Source: Balneolaceae bacterium (GTDB lineage Bacteria > Bacteroidota > Rhodothermia > Balneolales > Balneolaceae). Taken from it: a DNA stretch of 64,000 nucleotides. Under the pieces are notes generated by a model. That model was not told the origin of the DNA, searched no databases, and saw only the letters and a list, made by a program, of their open reading frames with translations. Positions 1-7,778 of this stretch are shown piece by piece. The stretch is taken from assembly GCA_006969905.1 (NCBI GenBank), contig CP030887.1:1718001-1782000 (forward strand), in the 5' to 3' direction. How positions within the stretch are numbered: position 1 is the stretch's first letter; the number at the start of each line of letters is the position of its first letter. The translations under genes and the position numbers were made by a program.

Positions 1-1
1 G

Positions 2-79
2 GCTTATGGAATATATGTCTTTCATGTTGAAGCAGATGGTATTGGAGAGACAACCGGAAGATTTGCAGTGATCAAATAA
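2..79 (+). CDS. 3' end of an unidentified exported protein (partial)
   Basis: The reading frame is open from the window edge to a TAA stop and gives 25 residues ending in GRFAVIK. The short beta-strand-like tail with the pattern YGIYVFHVEA resembles the C-termini of large secreted beta-sandwich proteins that often precede PorV/PorQ-type genes in Bacteroidota relatives. That is an analogy only; the body of the gene is outside the window. It lies 8 bases upstream of the next start, so the two genes are probably co-transcribed. Confidence 0.6.
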   Translation, partial: AYGIYVFHVEADGIGETTGRFAVIK

Positions 80-87
80 GGCAATCC

Positions 88-1125
88 ATGAAAGTAAAAA
101 TCAAACTTATTAGTCTTTCAATGCTATCATTAATTGGAACAGTAATGCCAGGCAGAGTTTGGGCACAAAATGTTTCAAAAACAGGGACTACTGCTGCTGA
201 GTTTCTTCAAATAGGAGTGGGAGGAAGAGCCAACGGAATGGGTAGTGCTTTTGTAGCTGTCTCTGACGATGCTTCCGCATTGTATTGGAATCCTGCCGGG
301 ATTGCTTCCATTGAAAAAAACGAGATCACTTCAACGCATAGCGAATGGATTGTTGGATTAGATTTTAATCATGTAGGAGCAGTTTTCAATTTCGAGAAAA
401 TAGGGAAGGTAGGCTTTGCCCTTACCATGTTGAGTGTTCCCGAGATGCTTGTACGAACCGAAGAATTCCAGGATGGAACCGGAGAGACATTTGATGCCGC
501 TGATATTGCATTTGGTATTACCTACGCTTCCAGCGTGGGGGAAAGGTTTAGTGTTGGTGGCACCGTAAAATTCATTCAACAGAGAATCTGGCATACAAAA
601 GCCAGGGCAATTGCTGTAGATTTGGGCACCAAATACAAAACAGATTTTTTGGGAGGTATGGTTATTGGAGCTACTATTTATAATTTTGGGAGTGATCTGA
701 CAATGCAGGGGCGCGATTTACGAACTTTTGTTGATCCTGATCCTGTTAGTGAAGGAAATAATGATCGGGTTCCCGTCAATTTTGAGACTGACTCATGGAG
801 CCTGCCTCTTAATTTCCAGTTTGGAGTAGCATTTGAGCCATTAAAAACTCCAATGCATAATATCCTGATAGCTATCGATGCTTTGCATCCAAGTTCGAAT
901 TACGAAAGTGTGAATATTGGAGGAGAATATGGGTTTCAGGAAAGGGTATTTTTGAGAGGAGGATATGAAGCTATTTTTCTTGAGGATGTTGAGGCAGGGC
1001 TAAATGCAGGTTTAGGAGTACATCAAAAATTATCCAACGGTTTACTGGCCAAACTGAGCTATGGATATAAGTCTATGGGCAGACTGGGTAATGTCCACAC
1101 TCTAACTTTAGAAATGGGCTTTTGA
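88..1125 (+). CDS. PorV/PorQ-type outer-membrane beta-barrel protein
   Basis: The 345-residue protein starts with a signal peptide (charged MKVKIK, hydrophobic core, cleavage near VWAQ at 24-27). The first mature segment carries the family hallmark: AAEFLQIGVGGRANGMG, then DDASALYWNPAGIA at about 60-75. The rest alternates short amphipathic strands and ends in an aromatic residue, as barrel proteins do. Family members sit in the outer membrane and help type IX secretion or act as porin-like channels. Here it heads a sugar-uptake operon, so a role in passing oligosaccharides or in exporting the enzyme whose end lies just upstream is plausible. The next start codon follows the stop directly. 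Confidence 0.85.
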   Translation: MKVKIKLISLSMLSLIGTVMPGRVWAQNVSKTGTTAAEFLQIGVGGRANGMGSAFVAVSDDASALYWNPAGIASIEKNEITSTHSEWIVGLDFNHVGAVFNFEKIGKVGFALTMLSVPEMLVRTEEFQDGTGETFDAADIAFGITYASSVGERFSVGGTVKFIQQRIWHTKARAIAVDLGTKYKTDFLGGMVIGATIYNFGSDLTMQGRDLRTFVDPDPVSEGNNDRVPVNFETDSWSLPLNFQFGVAFEPLKTPMHNILIAIDALHPSSNYESVNIGGEYGFQERVFLRGGYEAIFLEDVEAGLNAGLGVHQKLSNGLLAKLSYGYKSMGRLGNVHTLTLEMGF

Positions 1126-2472
1126 TTGCAAGATTGTAAAAAAAATAGCATCCGCATTCGTATACAAAAGCCAGGTTTTCTTTGGTTGCTGGTAGGATGT
1201 CTTGCTCTGATGATTGGGTGTGCTAACGGAGAAGAGGAGAGGGTAGAGTCAGAACAACATCTAAAAACTATTACCTACTGGTCATCCCCAAACCCCCAGG
1301 AGTATGAATTAGCTAAGCAATTAGTAGAAGAATGGAATACGCAACAAAATGGGGTGCGAGTAAAACTGCAAGCTCTGCCAGCAGGCCAATCCAGTGAAGA
1401 AGTACTTCTTTCGGCAATGGTAGCCGGTACAACCCCTGATGTTTGTTCTAATATCTGGCCGGGCATCACTAACGATTTTATTCGTGCAAATGGGCTATAC
1501 GCGTTGGACTCATTTGAAGATTACGAGCAAGTAATGGGTGAACGGGTTCCTGAAGATATTCTTGAAAGTGTAAAGGCCAAAGATGGTCATACCTATCAGG
1601 TACCCTGGAAAACTAACCCGATTATGGCTCAATACAACACAAAAATATTTAGAGATGCGGGTATAGATGAGTTTCCTGAAACATATTCTGAATTTCTTGA
1701 GGCTGCATCAAAAATTACGAAAGATACTGATGGGGATGGAAGGGTAGATCAATGGATGGGCTACCGGGATATTCGTCCCATTTGGTGGCAACGTTACTAT
1801 GATTATTACACAAGCTATATCACTGCATCCGGCGGTAAGACACTGTTCTCCCAGGGGGAATTGAACATAGATGAACAAGCATCTAATGAAGTATTCCGGT
1901 TTTATCAACAAATGTATGAAAACGGGTACTTTCCTCAATCCACTATGCAAGGCAATGCATTTTTATATAACAGAATAGCAGTTGAATTTACGGGCCCCTG
2001 GAATATTTCTTTCCTCGAAAGAAATGCTCCCAAATCACTGGAATATAATTTTGCTCCTTTACCAGTTCCGGACAATTATGAGGGAGAGGTATACACCTAT
2101 GGGGATCACAAAAACATTGCTATTTTTTCGAATACTAAGTACCCTCGGGAGAGCTGGGAATTCGTGAAATTCTTAATCAGTAAAGAAGCGGATTATCGGT
2201 TATTGTCTTTTGCGAGCCAGATTCCAATTCGTAAAGGACTATTGACCGACCCTGATTTTGTCTCATTTTTTAATGAGAATCCGAAGCTGGCTCAGTTTGC
2301 CCGTCAGGCTGCATTTACAAGAGGGGTAGATAGTGTTAGGGATTTTAAAGAAATCTTGGATGCTGTTTCAAGGTATTACGAAAAGGCTTCGGTTTATGGA
2401 AAAATGTCTCCCGAAGAAGCTACGCGGGATATGATAGCGGCTATAGAAATACTACGGGAGTGGAATAGGTAG
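1126..2472 (+). CDS. ABC transporter sugar-binding lipoprotein
   Basis: The start is TTG, immediately after the previous stop. A signal peptide ends in the lipobox LMIGC (Cys32), so the mature protein should be lipid-anchored. The body has the type 1 solute-binding fold: TYWSSPNPQEYE near the start, GTTPDVCSNIWPG at about 105-117, and a C-terminal NTKYPRESWEFVKFL helix typical of carbohydrate-binding proteins. In this operon the ligand is probably a mannose-containing oligosaccharide (inference from the two GH130 genes). It delivers substrate to the two permeases that follow. No ATP-binding subunit gene is present in the window. Confidence 0.9.
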   Translation: MQDCKKNSIRIRIQKPGFLWLLVGCLALMIGCANGEEERVESEQHLKTITYWSSPNPQEYELAKQLVEEWNTQQNGVRVKLQALPAGQSSEEVLLSAMVAGTTPDVCSNIWPGITNDFIRANGLYALDSFEDYEQVMGERVPEDILESVKAKDGHTYQVPWKTNPIMAQYNTKIFRDAGIDEFPETYSEFLEAASKITKDTDGDGRVDQWMGYRDIRPIWWQRYYDYYTSYITASGGKTLFSQGELNIDEQASNEVFRFYQQMYENGYFPQSTMQGNAFLYNRIAVEFTGPWNISFLERNAPKSLEYNFAPLPVPDNYEGEVYTYGDHKNIAIFSNTKYPRESWEFVKFLISKEADYRLLSFASQIPIRKGLLTDPDFVSFFNENPKLAQFARQAAFTRGVDSVRDFKEILDAVSRYYEKASVYGKMSPEEATRDMIAAIEILREWNR

Positions 2473-2474
2473 CT

Positions 2475-3344
2475 ATGAAGAAGGTCACTCAACGCATTAA
2501 ACCGGGTTTTTTGTTGAGCATGCCATACATGGCACATCTCTCATTATTCTTCGTTTATCCGGTAGTATTTTCTATAGTGTTAGTTTTTCACAGATGGGAT
2601 GTAGTTACACCTATGGAGTTTGTAGGCTTCAAAAACTTCATAAGAATACTCTCCGATGAAGTTTTTCTTCAATCGCTTATAAACACAGGAGTCTTCTTAC
2701 TTCTCCATATTCCGCTTCAAATTGTTTTAGCATTATTCTTTGCAGTTCAGTTAAATGAAAAAATCATTGCCCGGGGACTTTTCAGAACTATTTATTTTCT
2801 ACCTGTAGTAGTTTCAGGAGTAGTAGTCACTATCTTATTCCAGCAGTTATTCTCCTTTGAAACAGGCTTGATCAACCAATTCCTATTTGCAGTTGGTATC
2901 GATCAGGTTCCATGGCTGGTTTCTGAAAAATGGGCAATGCCATCTATTGCATTTATGGCAACATGGAAAAATGTAGGCTTGTATGTCATTTTGTTTATGG
3001 GAGGTTTGCAGAGCATTCCACCAGAATTATATGAAGCGGCTGAACTGGAAGGAGCCAATTCAATGCAACGCTTCTTTCACATTACTCTACCCATGTTAAA
3101 CCCAACAGTAGTAACAGTAGTGGTTTTATCAGTAATTGGTGGTTTCTCACTTTTCATTGAGCCTTATGTAATGACCGGTGGTGGTCCAATGAACTCAACA
3201 CTTTCTGCTGTTCTGTACATATACAATCAGGCATTCAATTTTGGCCATATGGGATATGCAGCTACTATGGGATTATTCTTTGCGGTAATCATATTTACAG
3301 TTGTGAAAGTGCAACGCAAATTTATTGAAACGGAGGTGTACTAG
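2475..3344 (+). CDS. Sugar ABC transporter permease, MalF/UgpA type
   Basis: 289 residues with six predicted membrane segments (first at about 12-35). The permease EAA loop is visible as EAAELEGANSMQRFFHITLP at about 190-209; it docks onto the ATPase. The family imports carbohydrates as a heterodimer with a MalG-type partner, which is the next gene. It starts 2 bases after the binding-protein stop, so translation is likely coupled. The missing ATPase may be a shared MsiK/MalK-like subunit encoded elsewhere. Confidence 0.92.
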   Translation: MKKVTQRIKPGFLLSMPYMAHLSLFFVYPVVFSIVLVFHRWDVVTPMEFVGFKNFIRILSDEVFLQSLINTGVFLLLHIPLQIVLALFFAVQLNEKIIARGLFRTIYFLPVVVSGVVVTILFQQLFSFETGLINQFLFAVGIDQVPWLVSEKWAMPSIAFMATWKNVGLYVILFMGGLQSIPPELYEAAELEGANSMQRFFHITLPMLNPTVVTVVVLSVIGGFSLFIEPYVMTGGGPMNSTLSAVLYIYNQAFNFGHMGYAATMGLFFAVIIFTVVKVQRKFIETEVY

Positions 3345-3345
3345 C

Positions 3346-4155
3346 ATGAAGAAAACACTGCTTTATACCTCTCTAATTTTTGGGGCATTCATATTTGCCT
3401 ATCCATTTATATGGATGATATTTAGTACGTTTAAGCCCAACGCTGAAATAGGTAATATCCAGTTATTACCTGAAATGTGGACCTGGCAGAATTATAAACT
3501 TGTATTCGATCGCATTCCTATCGAAAAAGGGTTTTTGAATAGCCTGATTGTAACGAGCATAGTAACACTATCAGTAACCATATTTGGAGCCATTACAGGG
3601 TATGCTTTTTCAAGGCTGCACTGGAAAGGGAGAGATGCTATGTTTTCTTTGAGCCTATTTACGATGATGATTCCTTTTCAAATCACTCTTATTCCCACAT
3701 ACATCCTAATAGTTAAATTTGGGCTCACTGATAATCTTGCAGGGCTTATTGTACCCACTATGATAACTGCTTTTTCTATTCTTTTATTTAGGCAAAGCTT
3801 TTTAACTATTCCTCAGGATTTACTGGATGCAGCCCGTTTGGATGGATGCAGTGAGCTGGGAATATTATTCAGGATTATCTTTCCACTTTCCAAGCCAGTA
3901 GTCGTAACAGTAGCTATCCTTACATTTGTAGGCAACTGGAATGAGGTGTTGTGGCCACTTATTGTTATTCGTGAAGAAGCTTTGATGACAATGCCACAAA
4001 TGGTTGCTCTTTTTGCAGTTGGGGGTGGTTCTGATTCCAGTGTTGGGGCTCAATTAGCCTCAGCATTATTGCTCGCCTTACCCGTAGTTATTGCTTACCT
4101 CATATTTCAAAAACATTTCATCAAAAGTATGGCCTCTTCAGGTCTAAAAAGCTAA
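3346..4155 (+). CDS. Sugar ABC transporter permease, MalG/AraQ type
   Basis: I start it at the ATG at 3346, giving 269 residues beginning MKKTLLYTSL, because GGAGGTG lies 7 bases upstream; an in-frame ATG at 3325 would add seven polar residues and overlap the previous gene. Six membrane segments are predicted. The EAA-like loop reads DAARLDGCSELGILFRIIFP at about 165-184. It pairs with the preceding MalF-type permease. The unusually clear ribosome-binding site contrasts with the weak ones elsewhere in the window. Confidence 0.92.
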   Translation: MKKTLLYTSLIFGAFIFAYPFIWMIFSTFKPNAEIGNIQLLPEMWTWQNYKLVFDRIPIEKGFLNSLIVTSIVTLSVTIFGAITGYAFSRLHWKGRDAMFSLSLFTMMIPFQITLIPTYILIVKFGLTDNLAGLIVPTMITAFSILLFRQSFLTIPQDLLDAARLDGCSELGILFRIIFPLSKPVVVTVAILTFVGNWNEVLWPLIVIREEALMTMPQMVALFAVGGGSDSSVGAQLASALLLALPVVIAYLIFQKHFIKSMASSGLKS

Positions 4156-4160
4156 TCGTC

Positions 4161-5606
4161 ATGAACTCTATAAAACATATACATTCGTCAGAAAAAAGAA
4201 ACATAATAGCTATTTCTGTTTTTCTGATGTTGCTTTCGATAGGTTGCAAAAAAGAAACAAGCGAACAGGAAGCAGTTCCGTCAATATTAAATCTGACCCA
4301 TTTGGATTATCTTGGTGAAGTAGTTTCGTATGCGGGGCAGGACCTTAGGATTGTTCATATCTATGCCGAGGCACCAAACTATGAGTGGGTGGGAGATGAT
4401 GATGAAGGCCAGGCATGTGTTGATGATGTAGCCAGGGCTGCAGTAGTTTATCTTAGACATTTTGAACTTACAGAAAATGAAGAGTCTGCAGAAAAAGCAA
4501 AAGAGTTATTACGGTTTGTGATGTATATGCAGACGGAAGAGGGGTTATTCCATAACTTTGTTTGGGATAACTCATTGCGAAAAAATACTACGCATGAAAA
4601 TAGCGTGGCCGATAAACTGAATTGGTGGGCTGGAAGAGCTGCATGGGCTTTGGGAACAGGAGCAAGAGTACTTGCAGATTATGACTCCTCTTTTGCTAAT
4701 GTATGCCTTCTTTCTTTGGATAAATTATTACCACATGTAAATGAGACTATTTCTTCATACCCAAATACAAAAATGGTTAATGGGTACGAAATGCCAACCT
4801 GGCTTATTGGTGGTTCTGGCTCTGATGCCACAAGCGAACTACTGCTGGGATTAGTAGCTGCTTCAAAGGTTTCATCAAATGCAGAGTATGACACAGCCAT
4901 AAACAGGCTAAGTGCGGGGATCACAATGATGCAATACGGAAATAGTGCAGAAGCACCTTACGGGGCTTTTATGTCATGGCAAGGAGGGTGGCATGGATGG
5001 GGCAACTCTCAAACAATGGCTCTGGTTGAGGCAGGCATGATAGAAGCAGCAAAAAGAGAAGCTGATAATTTTTATACCCGAATGTTGGTAGATGGATGGC
5101 TGCATTCATTTCCGCTGGATAATCCGACAAATACCCGGGAGTTTGAACAAATTGCTTATGCAACACGGGGAGTGGCGGTAGGTTTGAGCCGTTTATACGA
5201 AGCTACTAAGAACGAAGACTATGCAATACTCGCGGGACTAGCGGCAAGCTGGTTCACCGGAAATAATGTGGCAAATACACGGATGTACATTCCGCTGCAT
5301 GGATATGGATATGATGGCATTAATGGCCCTGAAGATGTGAACATAAATTCAGGTGCGGAATCTACCATTGAAGCCCTATTTACCATTTTGGAAGTTGAAA
5401 GGCACCCGCTATCCAACAAATGGTTGAATGCTTCTTCGGATGGGCCATACTCGCTTACTTCAGATGGAAAACAATATAGATATCGCACCTACACGGCAAA
5501 CCATAACGGTGAATCGGAATCCATCATATTGGTTTCAAAACGATCAGAAAGCGGATATGCATTGCTTACAGAAGCAGAGTTTCAAGAGTTCAAAAATCAA
5601 AACTAA
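4161..5606 (+). CDS. Lipoprotein with (alpha/alpha)6-like fold, possible glycosidase
   Basis: 481 residues. The N-terminus is a lipoprotein signal ending in LLSIGC. The body is alpha-helical with repeated Trp-rich loops: VDDVARAAVVYLRHFE at about 92-107, ADKLNWWAGRAAWALG, then MSWQGGWHGWGNSQT and NINSGAESTIEAL near the end. The DDxARA motif resembles DDNARA segments in alpha-barrel proteins and glycosyltransferase fusions seen near GH130 genes (recollection, not a search). It may trim mannosides outside the cell before uptake. No GH family could be assigned by eye. It sits 5 bases after the permease stop. Confidence 0.6.
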   Translation: MNSIKHIHSSEKRNIIAISVFLMLLSIGCKKETSEQEAVPSILNLTHLDYLGEVVSYAGQDLRIVHIYAEAPNYEWVGDDDEGQACVDDVARAAVVYLRHFELTENEESAEKAKELLRFVMYMQTEEGLFHNFVWDNSLRKNTTHENSVADKLNWWAGRAAWALGTGARVLADYDSSFANVCLLSLDKLLPHVNETISSYPNTKMVNGYEMPTWLIGGSGSDATSELLLGLVAASKVSSNAEYDTAINRLSAGITMMQYGNSAEAPYGAFMSWQGGWHGWGNSQTMALVEAGMIEAAKREADNFYTRMLVDGWLHSFPLDNPTNTREFEQIAYATRGVAVGLSRLYEATKNEDYAILAGLAASWFTGNNVANTRMYIPLHGYGYDGINGPEDVNINSGAESTIEALFTILEVERHPLSNKWLNASSDGPYSLTSDGKQYRYRTYTANHNGESESIILVSKRSESGYALLTEAEFQEFKNQN

Positions 5607-5621
5607 TCTACATTCATCGAT

Positions 5622-6626
5622 ATGTTATTTAAAAAAAGTAGACAACCAATCCTTTCACCAAACTCAACTCTGAGTTGGGCAAATGGGGCGGTTTTCAATC
5701 CTGGGGCGTGGTATGAAAATGGTAAAGTGCACATGTTATTTCGTGCAATTCCCTCTGGATACCATCGAATAAAACTAAATGGGAAAATCGAAGCCGGATC
5801 AGACTATGGGTTCACCGAAGACTATATCTCTTATATCGGGTATGCAAGCAGCACTGATGGAATACATTTTACGATGGCTTCTGAACCATTCATAAAGCCT
5901 GATAGTGAACCATTTAACACTTTCGGTGCCGAAGATCCGCGAATTTCCAAAATTGATGATACCTTCCTTGTCACATATACAGCATTGAGTAGACCAGCCT
6001 TTGACCCCAATGATGGGGTACGAATTGGTCTGGCGACAACTAAAGATTTTAAGTCTATTGACTGTCATGGAATTTCTGGGCCGCCCAATAAACGGGATAA
6101 AGATGCTGTTATCTTTCCGAAAAAAATCAACGGAAAAATCGGGATGATCCACCGCATCATACCCGATATGCAGTTGATCTGGTTCGATTCTATTGAACAA
6201 CTGTGTAATCCCCCTGCTTCTAAATGGGAAGAACACATTGATCGGATAGATGAGCACATTTTGATGAAACCCAAATATGACTGGGAGTGCAAAAAAATAG
6301 GGGCGGGTCCTACTCCTATAGAAACCGAACACGGCTGGCTGATCATTTATCATGGAGTAAATGAGCATCATGAATATAGAATGGGTCTGGCACTTCTTGA
6401 TCTTGATAACCCTGAAAAAGTGATTGCCAGATCTCCTGAGCCGGTCATGGAACCCACCTTGGATTTTGAGTTAGAAGGAGATGTGCCCAATGTAGTATTC
6501 CCGGAGGGGGCGGTTGTAATTGGAGAAACTTTACACGTGTATTATGGAGCTGCAGATTTAGTTATTGGGCACGCACATGCTTCTATGAGTGAAGTTTTAG
6601 ATTGGATGCTTAAGCATAAAAATTAA
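5622..6626 (+). CDS. GH130 mannoside phosphorylase or mannosidase
   Basis: 334 residues without a signal peptide, so cytoplasmic. The five-bladed propeller family GH130 is recognised by NPGAWYENGKVHMLFRA at about 26-41, FGAEDPRIS with the candidate general acid Asp105, the basic stretch NKRDKDAVIFPKKINGK, and a late YHGVNEHHEYRMG. Members split beta-mannosidic bonds with phosphate and release mannose 1-phosphate; some subfamilies are plain hydrolases. The retained Arg, Lys and His positions favour phosphorolysis, an inference. It would act on the sugar brought in by the transporter. Linkage specificity cannot be read from the sequence. Confidence 0.88.
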   Translation: MLFKKSRQPILSPNSTLSWANGAVFNPGAWYENGKVHMLFRAIPSGYHRIKLNGKIEAGSDYGFTEDYISYIGYASSTDGIHFTMASEPFIKPDSEPFNTFGAEDPRISKIDDTFLVTYTALSRPAFDPNDGVRIGLATTKDFKSIDCHGISGPPNKRDKDAVIFPKKINGKIGMIHRIIPDMQLIWFDSIEQLCNPPASKWEEHIDRIDEHILMKPKYDWECKKIGAGPTPIETEHGWLIIYHGVNEHHEYRMGLALLDLDNPEKVIARSPEPVMEPTLDFELEGDVPNVVFPEGAVVIGETLHVYYGAADLVIGHAHASMSEVLDWMLKHKN

Positions 6627-6650
6627 CTTAGTAAATCAGAGTTTTTCTAA

Positions 6651-7778
6651 ATGCCACACTTGCAAGAAACTGAACCTGTGTATGAAACGGGTGACAAAAA
6701 GAGTATAGAAATAAGTCACTCTCTGGATATAGTCCGGTTGAATAATGGAAAACCCATTTTAACTCCTAAAGCAGATTCGCCATGGGAATCAAAGGTAGTT
6801 CTAAACCCCGCAGCAGTGCTCATAGATGACCTGGATGTTCTGAAATCAATAATGATTGTATGGGGAATCAATGAGAACCAGAAAAAACGATTACTGGAAG
6901 CAGAAGGTGCTACTGTTATGTTATATAGAGCTCAGGGGGAAATTGATCCTGAAAAAGGGATGGCGCCCTCTTCATCTGGACTAGCAGTATTTACACCTAC
7001 TTTAGAGCTTGTATGGAGAAGGGATATTCCAGCGATTGCACCAGTTGAGGCTTATCACAATCTTGGTGTGGAAGACGGAAGATGTACGTTCGTAAAAGGA
7101 ACCTACTATTTCTTTTATACCGGATATTATCATGATGAAGCAGAAAACAGAAATAAAGTACATATCTGTTTAGCTACCACACAGGACTTTATTAACTGGG
7201 AATTACATGGGCCAATTGCGGGAAATTTAAATGAGGTTGATAATAAGAACGCTGTACTTTTACCAGAGAAAGTTCATGGAAAATGGGTATTGCTCCATCG
7301 TCCTATGCAGGGCGAACATCCTAAAGCTATGCATTGGGCAACTTCTGAAAGCTTGTATGGTCCTTGGGAAAGCAAAGGGATGATTATGGCCAGTTTCAAA
7401 TTTAAGGAGTTTATCGAGTCCTGGATAGGAGCGGGTGGACCTCCGATGCCTATTGGAGAGGATCGATTCCTTACCATTTACCATCAGGGGCATTATTTAC
7501 CAGATCACAAAAGAGAATACGATCTTGCAGCTACAATCCTAGATTTCTCAGAAGAAGGAAAATGTACTCCTAAAAAAAGGATCGAAGCCTTGATGAGACC
7601 TACAGGGTCTGGAGAACAAAAAGGAGATGAAAAATTAGGGGTGGATAATGTGCTCTTTACTTGCGCGAACTATCAATGGAGAGAGGATTTGATACTCCCT
7701 TATGCAGGAGCTGATAGCCGCATTTTTGGGGCAAAAATTAATTTTAATGCTTTGGTTGATCAACTAGGAAATCCATGA
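6651..7778 (+). CDS. GH130 mannoside phosphorylase, second subfamily
   Basis: 375 residues, cytoplasmic. Family marks are NPAAVLIDD at about 52-60, GVEDGRCTF with candidate general acid Asp142 (EDGR instead of the EDPR of its neighbour), DNKNAVLLPEKVHGKWVLLHRP, and SWIGAGGPPMPIGEDRF. The divergence from the preceding GH130 enzyme suggests a different chain length or linkage, so the pair may work in series. The gene overlaps the next start by 4 bases (ATGA), a sign of coupled translation. Confidence 0.87.
   Translation: MPHLQETEPVYETGDKKSIEISHSLDIVRLNNGKPILTPKADSPWESKVVLNPAAVLIDDLDVLKSIMIVWGINENQKKRLLEAEGATVMLYRAQGEIDPEKGMAPSSSGLAVFTPTLELVWRRDIPAIAPVEAYHNLGVEDGRCTFVKGTYYFFYTGYYHDEAENRNKVHICLATTQDFINWELHGPIAGNLNEVDNKNAVLLPEKVHGKWVLLHRPMQGEHPKAMHWATSESLYGPWESKGMIMASFKFKEFIESWIGAGGPPMPIGEDRFLTIYHQGHYLPDHKREYDLAATILDFSEEGKCTPKKRIEALMRPTGSGEQKGDEKLGVDNVLFTCANYQWREDLILPYAGADSRIFGAKINFNALVDQLGNP

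Noticed and set aside
5799-6371. 190-codon minus-strand ORF opposite the first GH130 gene
   Set aside because: Antisense to a strongly supported GH130 gene, without protein motifs.
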